The notes under the pieces were generated by a model. It made no database searches. It worked only from the letters and a program-made list of their open reading frames with translations, and had not been told where the DNA came from. This document shows positions 11,041 through 22,682 of a stretch of DNA of 64,000 nucleotides, one piece after another; the first letter of the stretch is position 1; each line of letters opens with the position of its first letter. Position numbers and translations under genes: made by a program. This DNA comes from Megascapheus bottae (lineage: Eukaryota > Chordata > Mammalia > Rodentia > Geomyidae). The stretch spans positions 1,308,001-1,372,000 of the forward strand of contig JANJXV010000160.1 in NCBI GenBank assembly GCA_024803745.1, written 5' to 3'.

Positions 11041-13020
11041 ACTCAGCCAGAACTAGCAGATTCTGTTCCGAAGAAGCCAGGTCTGATTCTGCTCAAAAAA
11101 GCCAAGAGAATTTCCACAAAGAAAGTGATGCTTTCAGTAAGTCATGCTGTAAAAGAATCAGTATGGAAAGGACTGCAACTATGAAATCCATAATTAATCT
11201 GAGAATTATGCAAAGTCCAATATTAGAAAGCAGAAGGTGAGAAAAAGTGATGTGGCAACTGTAGAGTCAGAATTGGTTGTCTTGTTTCAACTATTTCATC
11301 AGCTAAATCAAGATACAGTGGTTTAAATACCAACTCAATTTGAAGTAGAGGTAAGTAACATTCAAGGAGCAATCGATATGATTTTAATTGTCTACTGGGA
11401 AAGAAGAGAAAAAATTGAAATTAAGGCTATACTACTTGTTCTTTCATAAAGTGTTACCATCATCCAAGATAGGAAATAAAGGGAATTGGAAGGAAATAGT
11501 GAATTTTATTTTTACCATTTTAAGTTTTGACTCAAAGAATTAGGTGCTCTGAATTACACTGAAGTGAATCCCAGGAGATGGGTGCGGGGCAGGGGACATG
11601 TGGTTGGAAGAAGCAGCTCAAGATGATCATTGAAATTTTGACAGTGCAATGTGGGCACAAGGGCAGAAGAGGAGGAAATGGCAGAAGAGAGAACCAAAGA
11701 TACTAAAGGTTGACAAATAGAGAGAGATCACAATGTGGAAAGGAATGAAAGGTGTAGAAGAAAGGAAGAGACAGGAAGTAGAATTGTTTTCTGAAAGGCA
11801 ATAAATAATTCCTTCAAGCATAAAAGTGAAAGGGCTTCTTCAGACTGTGAAAAACTGAGGGAAGTTAATTCAAAAGAGATACTAAAATTGGTCACTGGAT
11901 TTAATCTATAAGCCACCAGACATACGTTGATGGCTGAATAGTGCGAAGGAAGTGGTGGTGTGGAAACTATCATACTGCAGCGATGGAAGATGCTGGCTAA
12001 AGGAAGCCTGGCCAATCGTGTTAAATATGAGTGGAGGTTTTCTGTTAAGCTGTTCCTTTTTTCCAAAGGACAGATAAATAGGAACATCGTAGTGTGCTTG
12101 TAAATAAACATGATTTTAAACAAAATGACTACAGAGAGAAGTAGAACACATAATGCTTTAAATAGTCAACAATTGATGCTTCATCTTAGGAAAGATCCAG
12201 CACTGTCACTTTTGCTACAGTGACACACTGAAGGTGAAGTGTATTTGAAAAGAGGAAAAAGGCAGAACTTGTATTATTACACCCTCTAATTCCCTATAAA
12301 TTTGAGTCTCTTCTGGGTGGTAGAGATCAAAATATGAGGAGGAGAGGAATCATATGACAGCAATGTGATTTCCAAATCTAGCAATTAGAATTCAAGGATA
12401 AATTGTTTGCTATTTGGGTTTGGAAATTTGTAATATTCAAATTTACCCAGAGTAACACAGTTAAAGGTGCATGTCAACACTTGTGAGTTATTTCCTCATA
12501 TCTAAATGGTTGCTATTTGCAACCACTTTCAAGTGTATTTGCTCAACAAATGCATGCTATTTGAGGAATCTACAGTGCCCAAACCATTCAAATCTGAGAA
12601 ATAGGAGCTGGCTCAACCTACTGAAAGACCGCCAGGTACTAGGTTGTATTTGTAGTCATGTGGTACTTAAGAAAATGAACCTTATTTAACCAAGAAGTCT
12701 CAGTAAAATCAAGAGCTGTTGGCTAAAATTTTGCATACACACTAGTCTTCTTTTTAATCAATGTCTTTTCATCCTTTTAGGTGCTGTGATCTTTCCCATA
12801 AAGAAAACTTGGAAAACTATTCCCACAAAGCAGAATTAAATCACCAGTGAGAAGAATTATTCATGGAAGGAGTAAGGGTGATTACTGGAAATCATTCTGG
12901 GCCATGCTCCATACTGTCTAGTGCACTCTGGAGGGATTATTACATCCATAAGCTGACTTCTTACTCAGCAGGCTATCTTACAGTTTTCTAATGGCAAAAG
13001 CTAACTTGAGAACATCTGAT
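11041..13020. other. Single-copy AT-rich DNA, nothing recognised
   Basis: About 2 kb. The open frames at 11019-11240 (+) and 11728-12123 (-) have no recognisable family and no splice or start context that supports them. Confidence 0.45.
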
Positions 13021-13095
13021 GGTAATGCAAATTACACCATAAATAACAATGGAAATGAATTTTAGTTAGTGGAGAATCAATTGATTCTCCTTGTA
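13021..13095. promoter_or_regulatory. Candidate regulatory element: octamer plus 20-bp perfect palindrome
   Basis: An ATGCAAAT octamer (POU-type site) at 13025-13032 is followed 38 bp later by the perfect palindrome GGAGAATCAATTGATTCTCC at 13071-13090. Both lie in non-repetitive AT-rich DNA. The regulatory function is inference. Confidence 0.3.
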
Positions 13096-13994
13096 GAATT
13101 CATAATAACCAAGACATTCATGTCATATTTGATATTGATAACTTTCTGAATTGATTAGTAAATTATTTCTTCATTTTTACATGTACTGCAGCCATATGCA
13201 GACACACATCAATTTTTCAAGTTGAATCAGACCTCATTTAAATTTTATACTGTTCCTCCATTACCAGTAAGGGAAATGAAGAATTTGATATATTATTATA
13301 TGTTAAACTTTTAACACAGTCATGAATTCTGTTTCTAAAACACTGAGTGGTTGGGCAATTGAAATAAGCACACTTTTAAGACCAGCACACTTACAATTAA
13401 ACCTCATTTTAGTAACATCACAGTATTAGTGAAAAAAGTCTTAGTCTCTCTTTCAGATAGATATACTAATTAAGTATATTCACTTCATCAAACAAAATAG
13501 TGGGATTAGATCAATGCTGTGCATATTTGTACAAATAATATAACCTTCACTTTTTGTGAGGAAAGGAATGCTCTACCAAATGAGGACTAGTTAAAATGTG
13601 GGAGAATATACCCTTGGTCGTGGTGTAGCTATTTTTACAATGAAACCTGAACTTTGTCTAACAAGTTCCCTGGGGAATTAAGAGAAAAACACATTGAAAT
13701 AGAGAATATAAATTTTAGCACAAAATTACATGGACTAACTTTAGACTTTAGAGTAAATATTCACATTGTATACAACAGGACTGAATTTCTCATGAATAAA
13801 ATATACAAAGTTATCAATACTTAATTTTGCCTAGAAAGTAAAATGCATAATTGCCCAAACATTTCTCACTGGTCTTTTAAAATGTACATGATACTTCAGA
13901 TGATGACAGTTTTTGGTATTGGAAATGATTATACAATAAATTCTAACTGGTCTGAAAAAAAAAGAAAGTAAAGTGCAGAGGAAAGCAATTCATG
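13096..13994. other. Single-copy AT-rich DNA, nothing recognised
   Basis: No repeat, exon or RNA signal was identified. Confidence 0.4.
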
Positions 13995-14105
13995 AGGGGC
14001 CGAGAGCATGGCCTAGTGATTGAGTGTTTCTCTAACACTCATGAAGCCCTGGGTCATTGAGTCATTGCTGGTGTAGTGCTTGGATCTAATATCCATATAT
14101 TAAGG
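13995..14105 (+). mobile_element. tRNA-derived SINE fragment
   Basis: Head only: 'gagcatggcctagtgattga', followed by 'catgaagccctgggtcattg', which equals the left part of the SINE at 3106-3302 with a degraded B box. The right-hand body is missing or unrecognisable. Confidence 0.6.
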
Positions 14106-14171
14106 ATACCATATGTCTCTTGTTCCTTTGGTCTTGACTTATCTCAATCACAATGATTTGCTCTAATATGT

Positions 14172-14676
14172 TTCTTTTTTACTATTTTTATTGTAATTGA
14201 TAAAAGGGTTACATGATATTGTGCATTAATTCACATACATTGATACCCTTTCACATGTCTTGGTCCACATTACCCTCCCCCCCACCCCCCATCTTGGTTT
14301 TCCCCCCTTCCCTATCCAATTTCAAATAACCAAATACAAATATATCCAATATATCAGATTACAAAGTGAGGTACTATAATAATATGATATAACCAAGGGA
14401 CAGCAAAAGAGATGAGAGATAACATAGTACATTAAGGACAACAATCATTCATTATATGGCTTTTGTTTCAATATCATGGAGGTCCTTTCAATTAGCTTCA
14501 TACTATATGGCCTTTTGTATCAAGGTTTTGCTCTATTACAAATCTCTGCTTGTAGAGCCCAAGGTTTCTACTGATTATGACAAATGAGGGAAACCATTGA
14601 GCCTAAGTTCCTTTGAGTCTGGCTTACTTCACTTAATATGACTTTTTCTAAGTCTTTCCATTTCATAACAAATAGG
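14172..14676 (-). mobile_element. L1 3' end (5'-truncated)
   Basis: Begins on the plus strand with a T-rich stretch and ttattgtaattgataaaagg, the reverse complement of the L1 tail. It continues through the polyC/G-rich block at about 14273-14290, the 3' UTR, and the last codons of ORF2 (cctttgagtctggcttactt; aagtctttccatttc). The same family is at 33467-34032, 55646-56412 and 57450-58099. A small deletion lies near 14218, where the 'ttgcctgatagatgg' block is absent. Confidence 0.85.
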
Positions 14677-14731
14677 TCTAATCTGTTTCTTAAAGAGAAA
14701 ATAAACGGGTTTACTGGGCTGTTGTTTTCAG

Positions 14732-14949
14732 TTTTTTAATAGGTGGGTCCTGCTTGAAGTAAGGCCTGGTTGCTGTCTATGAGCTTTTCATTCAAGGTTA
14801 GTGCTTGAGCCACAACCCCAGTTCTGGTTTTTTTTCTGGAAGAGATAATAGTCTTATGGATTTGCTGCTGGGATGGCATTTAACCACAATCCTCAGATCT
14901 CAGCTTCCTGAGTAGCTACGATTACAGGTATAAGCCAGTGGCACCTGAC
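14732..14949 (-). mobile_element. Composite B1/ID-like SINE
   Basis: On the plus strand: 'cctcagatctcagcttcctg', 'agtagctacgattacaggta' and 'taagccagtggcacc' form the B1-like head reversed. The left side is the diverged ID-like part. It lies 55 bp from the L1 at 14172-14676. Confidence 0.75.
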
Positions 14950-15759
14950 TTAAACAAGTTTTAATCTAAATTTTACGTATTTTATATAACTAAACATAAT
15001 GGCATTTCCAACAAGAAAAGTCAAAAGTCTTATTAAGCAATGCTTTGCATACTGTTACATCTATAACTAACCATGATTTAATTTCAGGTAATCATATTCT
15101 CAAAAGATCATTTACTTTATAAATATTGCTGTAAATTAAAACAAGTGGGAGTCAAAGAAGAGAAACAATCCAATAGTCAAGGCACAGAAACCGTAAATTC
15201 TCTTTGTTCAATTTAAGAGAACCTGGAAAACATGCAATTTTATAACATAAGCCCTCCTGAAAAAGTTAACATTTTTGAACCTACTAATTAACGCTGATAC
15301 TTAGTGCAAGCTGTATAAAATTGTTAAGAATTAATTAACTAATATAGTCTAAATAGGATCTCATTATGAACTGTAAAAACACAGGGAGGCACCTGCAAAA
15401 ATTGCCTGAGGCTTTTCAAATGTAAGAGTGATAATAAGTAATCAGAGAAAGAAAGTTTCCTTAAATAAGTCGATTTATATTTTAGATTTGGGCAAGAAAG
15501 TTATTTTTAACATTATTCTAAAAGCTTCAATATTTTAAAATAGAAAGAAGTCAATGCATTTTAATCATCTACTGTGAAATGCCCAGAAGTGAAGTTGTTC
15601 ATAGATATCTGCAAAAAAATTAGACTCCTGAATATGCTAGAAGACCAACAATGACATGAGGCAAGAGGTATTCTTAACAGAGCTGCCAGGTCTTTGCAAA
15701 GGCTAAGTCAGATGCTACCATGGCTGTGTCCAAAATCCAGGCATGCATAGTCTCTCTTC
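14950..15759. other. Single-copy AT-rich DNA, nothing recognised
   Basis: No feature supported. Confidence 0.4.
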
Positions 15760-16215
15760 ATTCAGTCAAAGCCAAACTCCCGGAAGAGAGTGTCAAGACC
15801 TTCTGTTATCTGCAAGCATAGCAGCAGCCCTGCCTGCCTCCTCTCTGATCCCATCTCCTCCTCGCCCTTCACTCCCACCAAGTGCAGTGGTGTACATACT
15901 TGATGTTACTTCAGGGTGGCAGGTGATCTCTAACATGAAACAGCTCAGATCATCACTTTCCTCTGCCTGTGTGTTTCTCCCTGATGGTCACCAAACCCCC
16001 AACCTGGACACTTTGCTCATAGGTCACTTTCTCAAAGACCACTCAGCCACTGCTACCCTGCCTCATGCATTTTCAATCCTTATTCCTGTTTGAACTTTTC
16101 TCCTTTTATCCTTCTGATGTCATGTTCCTATGTGCAATATAATTTACTACTTTATTATGCTGAGTATTTATTATCTGGTTCCCTCTACAATATAAGCACT
16201 GGAGACTGTCCTAAA
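15760..16215 (+). repeat. L2 LINE 3' region
   Basis: The stretch from about 16090 ('tcatgttcctatgtgcaata', 'ttattatctggttccctcta', 'caatataagcactggaga') matches the L2 3' UTR pattern of 'tttattgtctgtctcccccactagaatgtaagctcc'. The pyrimidine-rich part upstream is typical of the L2 ORF end. The 116-codon open frame at 15743-16093 overlaps it and is therefore most likely repeat-derived. It shows no domain I recognise. Confidence 0.5.
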
Positions 16216-16240
16216 AGCTGGATGTAAATTTACAATGAAG

Positions 16241-16398
16241 TTTTTAAATTGTATTTTATTATCAGGATAAAGTATAGAGGGATTGCAGTTACATACATCG
16301 GGTATGGGGTACATTACTTCTCAAACCATGATAACCCCTTCTCATATTTTTGTACCCCTTTCTCTTCCTCCATCCCTTCCCAATCATCTCCTAACCAG
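16241..16398 (-). mobile_element. Older L1 3' UTR fragment
   Basis: Reverse complement of an L1 3' end: tttattatcaggataaagta, 'cataca.cgggtatggggtac', 'cttctcaaaccatgataacc', 'ccttctcatatttttgtacc' and 'tcccaatcatctcc'. It is a relative of the copies at 6563-6728 and 28560-28797 and is more diverged than the 34-61 kb copies. Confidence 0.6.
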
Positions 16399-17897
16399 GA
16401 ATTGTTAATGCTAACTGATATTTAAAGGCTATGATATACCTACTCTTTTTAGACAACTGATGTTTTCAAATCATTTGGAATAAATATAATTCATTCAACT
16501 TCTTTTCAGACTTCCGGTGAGTACCAGAAAGGATTTACTAATGGATATTTAGCTTCCTAACATGGCACAAGCATTCAATAAGGTACCAACTAAACTGGAA
16601 TTATAGTAAAATCACCTTCAGTAGCATGAATCATAAGTAATGATTGACAACAGATAACTACCAAGGCTTTTTTTCTACAAGAGCCTATAAATGATCTCAA
16701 TCTGTCTCTTAGAAGAAACAAACACCAATAATATCAGTGGAGATAGGAAGGTTGGGGCAGAAAAGCAACCCAGAAAAAAACTCAAACTCTTAGAAAGGAA
16801 AAAAAAATAACTAAAGCAGAAAGGGCCAGGGACATGATTCAAATAGTATAGCACACACAACTCTGTCCTCAAAAATCATGAGTACAGTATTTATCTTTCA
16901 TTAATTCACACAATAGAGTTGCTAAAACTTTTTATAGGTACTGGCTTTATGAAAATTATTTAGTACAAAGTGAGGGTCAAGATTTAAAGACATTGCCTAA
17001 GCTACCAGAGCTTTGAAAATATCTGAACACTGCACAGATAAATATTAAGGTTATTCTGTGAAGGATAAGGGGATACCTGGTATGCTATGACAGCTCATAA
17101 GTGATGATGAACCTTCACTGAAACACTGATTCATGAAGACACTTTGGGCAGTAGTGCTCCCTGTAACTACTACTCTGGCTGTTTCTTTCACTTCTTTCTA
17201 AGGCTAAATAATTCCTAGAATTTCATGCCCTGTCTTCAAGTGAAATTAAATGTAGAATACTACAGCAGTGCTTTTACTTGGGAACTTGTGGCAAACACAT
17301 TTGTCCAGCCTTGTCCAACAAACAGAGGAGGGACACTGGCATAGCAACTCAGGCTTAGGGAGAACCTAAGCATGACATTTAGAAAAATATTTGTGAAAAA
17401 GAAGGGTTTTGTTTCCACAGCAACCAACTTTCTCAGTCTTCTGAGCTCTACTAAAAATAAAACAAATGAAAGCTGGTAAGAGAAACAGAGTAAGGTCTAA
17501 TGTAGAATGGCACACAAAGCAAAAATAAAGGACGCTGAAGCCAAGTTCATTGGAAGAAGCATAGCAAATCCTCAGTTAATCATGAGTGTCCTAATCTGGT
17601 CATGACCCTTTAAATCTTCATTTCTTTATTTTTTGGTAACTACTGGCCGTGAGATTCTTCTCTCTCCATAAAGCAGAGCCTCCAGAATTTATTCATCTTG
17701 TACAATTGGGTTTCAGTGCCCAGGATCAGTAACTCTCTTGCCTCTGTTCTCGGCTACCCATCACCGCAACACCGTGAGGCTATTTTAGGTAACTTGTACA
17801 AGTCTTTGTTGTCTTGTGATGAGGTTACTTTGCTTAACACAACATCTTCAGAATTCATCCCTACAGCTGCCTGTGGTTGAACTCCCTTCTTTTCTAG
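16399..17897. other. Single-copy DNA, nothing firm
   Basis: About 1.5 kb without a recognisable gene. A weak SINE-like trace lies near 16826-16920 and is not called. The open frames at 16675-16872 (-) and 17698-18037 (+) show no family. Confidence 0.4.
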
Positions 17898-18427
17898 GGT
17901 TCAATAATACCCAATTTTGTGTATATAACACATATACTTTGTCCATTTACCTGTGGTTGAGCCCTTACCACTTCTTGAGTATGGTGCACAGTGCTTCAAT
18001 CAACATTGGGATTTGGGTTTTCTTTGAGGTATCTTAACTTACCCTTTAGTAACAAGTCAATGCCTGGCCTCATAAAATGAATTTCTTTTAGTTTTTGAAA
18101 TAACTAAAGAGTCATTATTGATTCTCCTTTAAATATTTGGTATGGTTCATCAGTGAACTGTTATGGTTTAAGCTTTTCTCCTAAATGACTGTATGTCATT
18201 TCTACATTCCATTTCTTCATGATGAAATGCATAAGTGTTTTATGTTTGTAGGACTGTTTCCCAGTTCCCCTAGGTCAATTATTTTTCTTTCAGATAATTG
18301 TTATAAATTCTAATGGTCCTTTCTCTCTCTGAAGCATCCATTGTAATACCTCCTCGCTTTTTATCTAAATTTATTTATTTTTATATTGTTTATTTCTTAG
18401 TATAGATGAAGAACTTTAATTTTTCTT
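17898..18427 (-). mobile_element. Ancient L1, 3' part of a nested element
   Basis: On the plus strand, 'ggttcaataatacccaattt', 'gtccatttacctgtggttga' and 'gcttcaatcaacattgggat' are the reverse complement of the ORF2 C-terminus. 'gcctggcctcataaaatgaa' then gives the reverse complement of the RT domain, so about 1 kb between them is deleted. The element continues after each of the SINE insertions below, out to about 19830. No coding capacity. Confidence 0.75.
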
Positions 18428-18620
18428 TTTTTTTGCCAGTCCTGGGCTTGAGCTCAGGGCCTGAGCACTGTCCTTGGAGTTTCTCAAGGCTAGAGCTCTA
18501 CCACTTGATCCTCAGCACCACTTCCGGCTTTTTCTATGTATGTGGTACCGAGGAATCGAACCCGGGTCTTCATGCATGCTAGGCAAGCACTTTAACCACT
18601 AGGCCAAACTCCCAGCTCCT
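18428..18620 (-). mobile_element. tRNA-derived SINE with intact Pol III B box
   Basis: Best preserved member of its family in the window. On the minus strand it reads gctgggagtttggcctagtg, an A-box-like tggttaaagtgc, and a perfect B box GGTTCGATTCC (plus-strand ggaatcgaacc at about 18552), then the shared body and an A tail (plus-strand t-run at 18428-18436). It has inserted into the ancient L1, so it is younger than that L1. Confidence 0.92.
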
Positions 18621-18820
18621 GAAGGAGTTTAATTTTTATAAGTTCACTGATTTTTGTCTTTACTGATTTTCCATTTTCTTTGTTTCTATTGCTGTTTTGG
18701 TTCTACATTAAATACTAATTTCTGCAAACTAGACTTCATTTGTCCTTTTTTTTCAATGTCATTATAATGTGTAATGTATAATATTAGGTTACTTATTTGA
18801 AACACTTCTTGTTTCATTTT
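18621..18820 (-). mobile_element. Ancient L1, middle part of nested element
   Basis: Continuation of the minus-strand L1 beyond the SINE ('tttgtctttactgattttcc', 'tttgtttctattgctgtttt'). It resembles the reverse complement of the ORF2 region between the endonuclease and RT domains. Confidence 0.5.
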
Positions 18821-18824
18821 GACT

Positions 18825-19110
18825 GTCCTGGGTTTTGAACTCAAGGTTTTATGTTTGCTAAGAAGGTGCTCGGTCACTTGAACCAAAACTCCAGATCTAT
18901 GTTGCAGTTATTTTTAAGATAGAGCCTCAGTGATGGACCTTGATACTCCTGTTCACTCTTCTCAGACTAGCTGGACTACTAGCACATGCCGCCATTCCCA
19001 GCACCTGTTGAAGTGGGATTTCATGAAAGCTTCTGCCTATACTAAATTCTGATTTTCCAGATCTCTGCCTCCTGTACAGCTGGGGTGATAGGTGTGTGCA
19101 ATTGGTTATG
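18825..19110 (-). mobile_element. Old composite SINE
   Basis: On the plus strand: 'gtcctgggttttgaactcaa' (tRNA-like B-box remnant), 'cagactagctggactactag', 'gcacatgccgccattcccag', and a second head 'cagatctctgcctcctgtac' with 'agctggggtgataggtgtg'. It appears to be two B1-like units with a tRNA-like piece. Heavily diverged. Confidence 0.5.
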
Positions 19111-19475
19111 AGAGATCTTATGACCTTTCTCCCTCCAGGATGACTTTCAATGGCCTGGGCAGTTTTGCTTTATATATTTACTCTTATGATAGTGATTATG
19201 TATTTACCACTATTATGATTTCTTGGTGAATTGGAACTTACATAACTACATATTGTTTCTGTTTATGTCTTAGAACAATTTTTACTGAAATTCTACTCTG
19301 TATGATATAAATATAGCCACTTCATTCTTTTTTTTTGGTTGCCTTTTGCATGGGATGTCTATTCTTTTCCTTCACTTTCATCCTACACATGCCCTTAAAT
19401 GTAAAGTAAGTTACTTATAGCCAACATATAGTTTGATTTTAAGCTACACGTGCACATGCACAAATACATATAAAA
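19111..19475 (-). mobile_element. Ancient L1, 5'-ward part of nested element
   Basis: On the plus strand, 'gatataaatatagccacttc', 'tttggttgccttttgcatgg', 'ttccttcactttcatcctac' and 'cccttaaatgtaaagtaagt' match the reverse complement of the L1 ORF2 endonuclease-RT linker. The order is consistent with one interrupted element. Confidence 0.75.
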
Positions 19476-19672
19476 TTTTTGAACTCAGGCACGCTTACTT
19501 GATTTACGTGGTTGGCCAGAACTCTACCATTTAAATCAGTACAGCCCTGCTCTTTGCTCGTTATTTTACAGATGTGGTCTAGAAAACTCCTCACTGACTG
19601 GCCTTGGACCACAATCCTTCGGATCTCAACCTGCTGAGTAACTATGATTACAGGCCTGACACACCAGTCTCC
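19476..19672 (-). mobile_element. Composite B1/ID-like SINE
   Basis: Contains plus-strand 'gaccacaatccttcggatct', 'caacctgctgagtaactatg' and 'attacaggcctgacacacca', which is the reversed B1-like head, preceded by the reversed ID-like part. Third SINE insertion in the same L1. Confidence 0.75.
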
Positions 19673-19830
19673 AAACTCATCCTGTTTTCCATGTAGCCTC
19701 TCTAAGACAATAGTAATTTAAATGTCTCTTGTGCCATGAATAATTCATCCTTTCTTATTATCACATTTCTCTACCTTCCAAGGTAACTTTCTTTGTTTTA
19801 AAGTTCATGTGATCAAATGGGGTCTACCTA
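19673..19830 (-). mobile_element. Ancient L1, remaining part
   Basis: Weakly recognisable continuation ('tccatgtagcctctctaaga', 'ttctttgttttaaagttcat'). The end of the element is uncertain. Confidence 0.35.
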
Positions 19831-21204
19831 AATTTTACAATGGAGGAGAGTTTCCTTATTTTAAAACCTGGTCTACAAACTTAATCCTATCTGTAAGGCC
19901 CTTTTTCCTATACAATTCAAGATATTCATAACTTGTAGAGATTAGGAATCATTATCATACCTACTACAGTCACAAATCCAAGAAACAAATACTCATGAAT
20001 ACTACTTACGCCAAACAACACAGATCTGTTGTCCTAATCATAACTCAGGGATCTCTAGGAAATAAATGTCATCAACAGAATATTACTCTTAAAATAAAGC
20101 TCTTAAATTAACTTAATTAAGATAAATACATTATTTAGTTTTACAATCTTTATCGCTGTATGCAGTCGCTAGTACTACACAAAGGTCAAGGTGCTGTGGT
20201 GTGGGATATATGAATAGTTAATAACCAACATTTGTTCTCAGTCTTCCTCCATTTGGAAGAATAGATGGAGTCATTACTATTGTGTACAGTGCCTTGAAGC
20301 CAGTTTAAATAAGTCACTTTTTTACTGGGCTTGATTTATATAAACTATTAAACATTTTCAATGGGTCAAAAGACAATATTGCCCCACAGAGTCATCTGTC
20401 ATTTGTTTATTCTCATTAGCTGTATGAAAAATAAACCATGGAACTGCATAAAAATATATTGGAATCAAAGCTTTCTTTACTGTTTAAATTATAATTCAGA
20501 ACTCTGAATTTAAATGCTGGCAATGTAAAAAAGCAAGCAAACAATGGCATTAAACAAGGCTGGAAAGTCACTACAACCTCTTTCACAATTTGCCTTTGGA
20601 GTACATGGCTGTCTGTAAATATCTCCTAATGTAATAGTAGACAAGGGTCAAAAGTACTAACCCCTGAGATTCACTATTCTCCTCTGAATAACAACCTGTT
20701 TTTCATGGGATGTTTTAAAGATAGAGGCAATTCACAAAAGTGCTTTAACAATGTATTTGCCTAGGATACTTTCAAAATATTAACCTGACTCTGGTTTCAG
20801 ATTTGGTATTATATCTGATTCATACAGTTTACTACTATTTATTCATTTTATTTCTAATTTCTAATACACAGTCAATAGTACTGATGATGAGTTAGGCAAG
20901 GAATTAGGAAACCTTGTGTTTGAGAATGATGTCTCAGATGTTAATTTTAAAAATTTTTACATATCGGCTACTGACATTAGCAGAATGGATTGTGATACAC
21001 AGCATTGTCTTACTGACTCCCACAATCCTTGCAAAATCTGTTTGTATATCCAAGGGTAAACACTATTCCCCAAAAATTCTGTCAAGAGTTCATGAGATAC
21101 AACCCATTCTACAAGAGTTAATAACATAAAATAGTGTCCAAACCTCCTCTTCTTGAAAGGAATCTACTAGTATTACCACTGCTATTTTTTGCTTCACTTT
21201 ATTT
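19831..21204. other. Single-copy DNA, possible conserved element near 20.1-20.5 kb
   Basis: No gene. The segment at about 20120-20500 (with 'aataagtcacttttttactg' and 'gtcatctgtcatttgtttat') is repeat-free and balanced in composition. It has the look of a conserved non-coding element, but nothing in the sequence alone proves this. Confidence 0.3.
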
Positions 21205-21420
21205 TGACATTTTAGCACTAGGAATTGAACCTATGCCTCCCACGGGATAGGCAATCATTCTACCTAGTAATTCTTGGTGTTCTTTGATTTGCATTTGTAT
21301 TTGGTGTTTGAGAAATAGCTCACTAACTTTCTTTTGTTTGGCTCCAGACAACACCGTCCTGCCTCCTGAATAGCTAGCTGAGACATCAGTCATGTGCCAC
21401 CATATTGGGCACATCGCTTA
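21205..21420 (-). mobile_element. Composite tRNA/B1-like SINE, old
   Basis: On the plus strand, 'gcactaggaattgaacctat' is a reversed B-box region and 'taggcaatcattctacc' the reversed A-box side. It is followed by 'gcctcctgaatagctagctg' and 'catgtgccaccatattggg', a reversed B1-like head. Confidence 0.65.
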
Positions 21421-21739
21421 ATAAAGCCACACTAGGTATGATCAATGGCAAATAAAATTTCAGTGGCTGTGAACTACGAAGTCACTAAGCTAGGCAAGTC
21501 TTACCCTGGACACAGAAGTGTTCTTAGTGGTCCTTTGAGGCACCCTGGTGCAATTACAAAGCCTTCTTGTCATGCTATGTAGAACAACACAGCCAGGCAC
21601 CAGGCTTCACCTATGCTGTCTCCACTGGTACAGTCTCATCTACATATGGCTCATATATGTTTAAGTTCAGTTTCAAAAAATGTGTGTCCACTACTTCAGG
21701 AAATAAACAGCAAAATGCAAATTCAAAATTCCTTCACAT
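21421..21739. other. Single-copy DNA, nothing recognised
   Basis: No coding or repeat signal supported. Confidence 0.4.
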
Positions 21740-21837
21740 GAAAAGACCTGAAACAAATAGCGCATGTGAACTCCTGCGTTTCTGATATGGAAAGACATGT
21801 AACAAATAGCACATGTGAACTCCCACGTTTCTCAGCT
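21740..21837. repeat. Two-copy 49-bp tandem duplication
   Basis: Units at 21740-21788 and 21789-21837 share 'acaaatagc.catgtgaact' and 'cc..cgtttct', with roughly 80 percent or more identity by eye. Open frames on both strands cross it without interruption, but no protein family is apparent. Confidence 0.85.
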
Positions 21838-22392
21838 GTCTTACAGTTTAGCTTGCCGAGCAGAGATGGGAAAGAGAAAAGGGTTAATGATTGCATCTTG
21901 TTCTTGAAATGGGAACCAAAGGGGGAATGTGCCACTTTGAGACAAGGAAATCAAAAGCTAGTCCAGAATTCTCCAGATTCTCATTTTTCCAAATATGAGG
22001 TAAATGGGCAAGACTGTGTCATATGGGTAGAGCCCCAAGGAGGGAAGCCTCCATCTTCCACTCCCTGGGAGGCTGTGAGAGAAAGCCAAGGCCTCTGCTA
22101 ACCCACACTGGACATGCAAAATGTATGCAGTGGATACTTTAGTTACATTGTGTGTAAACACAAGAAGGAGTCTGGGCTATACACAGTATAAGCAAACAGG
22201 TCAAGGTTGCTGAGATGAGAAGGTAACCCCCAGTCTCCTGACATGCAGACCTAAGTTCTCATTACAGTCACTACTCTGGTTCCATTGACCACAGCAGAAT
22301 AATAAACAACATCCCTGAAAATGGATTTAAAGACCACTCAATCCAAATTCTCTAAGCTCAAGGTGACAGCCCACTATCCAGAGGCTATTAAA
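21838..22392. other. Single-copy DNA, nothing firm
   Basis: The open frame at 21766-22101 (+, 111 codons) passes through this stretch. It has no recognisable domain and half of it lies on the tandem duplication, so I do not call a gene. Confidence 0.4.
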
Positions 22393-22570
22393 AGCCAGTG
22401 GTGGGCTCAGTACCCAAGACTCACACCTGTAGTTCTGGGTACTCACTCAGTAGACTGCATCTCAGTTAAGCAGTGACTGGCGTCTGTGACCTGGATCAGT
22501 ATAATAACAAGCTATAGGATATAAAGGTACCAGGAACATGAGTTTGGGAAGCCGACTCTTAGCCACTAGC
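22393..22570 (+). mobile_element. Possible diverged composite SINE
   Basis: 'cccaagactcacacctgtag', 'ttctgggtactcactcagta' and 'gactgcatctcagttaag' recall a B1-like head (cacacctgtaat..tagctactc). The right part is not clear. Confidence 0.4.
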
Positions 22571-22682
22571 CATTTGGCTACTTTATGTCCCTCATTGTAG
22601 TTATCTACCTAAACAGGCTTTTTGTGAGGTTTTGTAATCTGAAGCAAGGTCACTGTCATCTAATTATCACCTTGTCTTGGGT

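Noticed and set aside
15743..16093. 116-codon open frame as a possible exon
   Set aside because: Overlaps L2-like sequence, has no recognised domain and no convincing splice signals.
16820..16920. Additional tRNA-like SINE
   Set aside because: Resemblance to the SINE head is too weak and no body follows.
18540..18620. tRNA gene suggested by the intact B box
   Set aside because: The sequence continues into a SINE body with an A tail and recurs elsewhere in the window, so it is a tRNA-derived SINE and not a tRNA gene.
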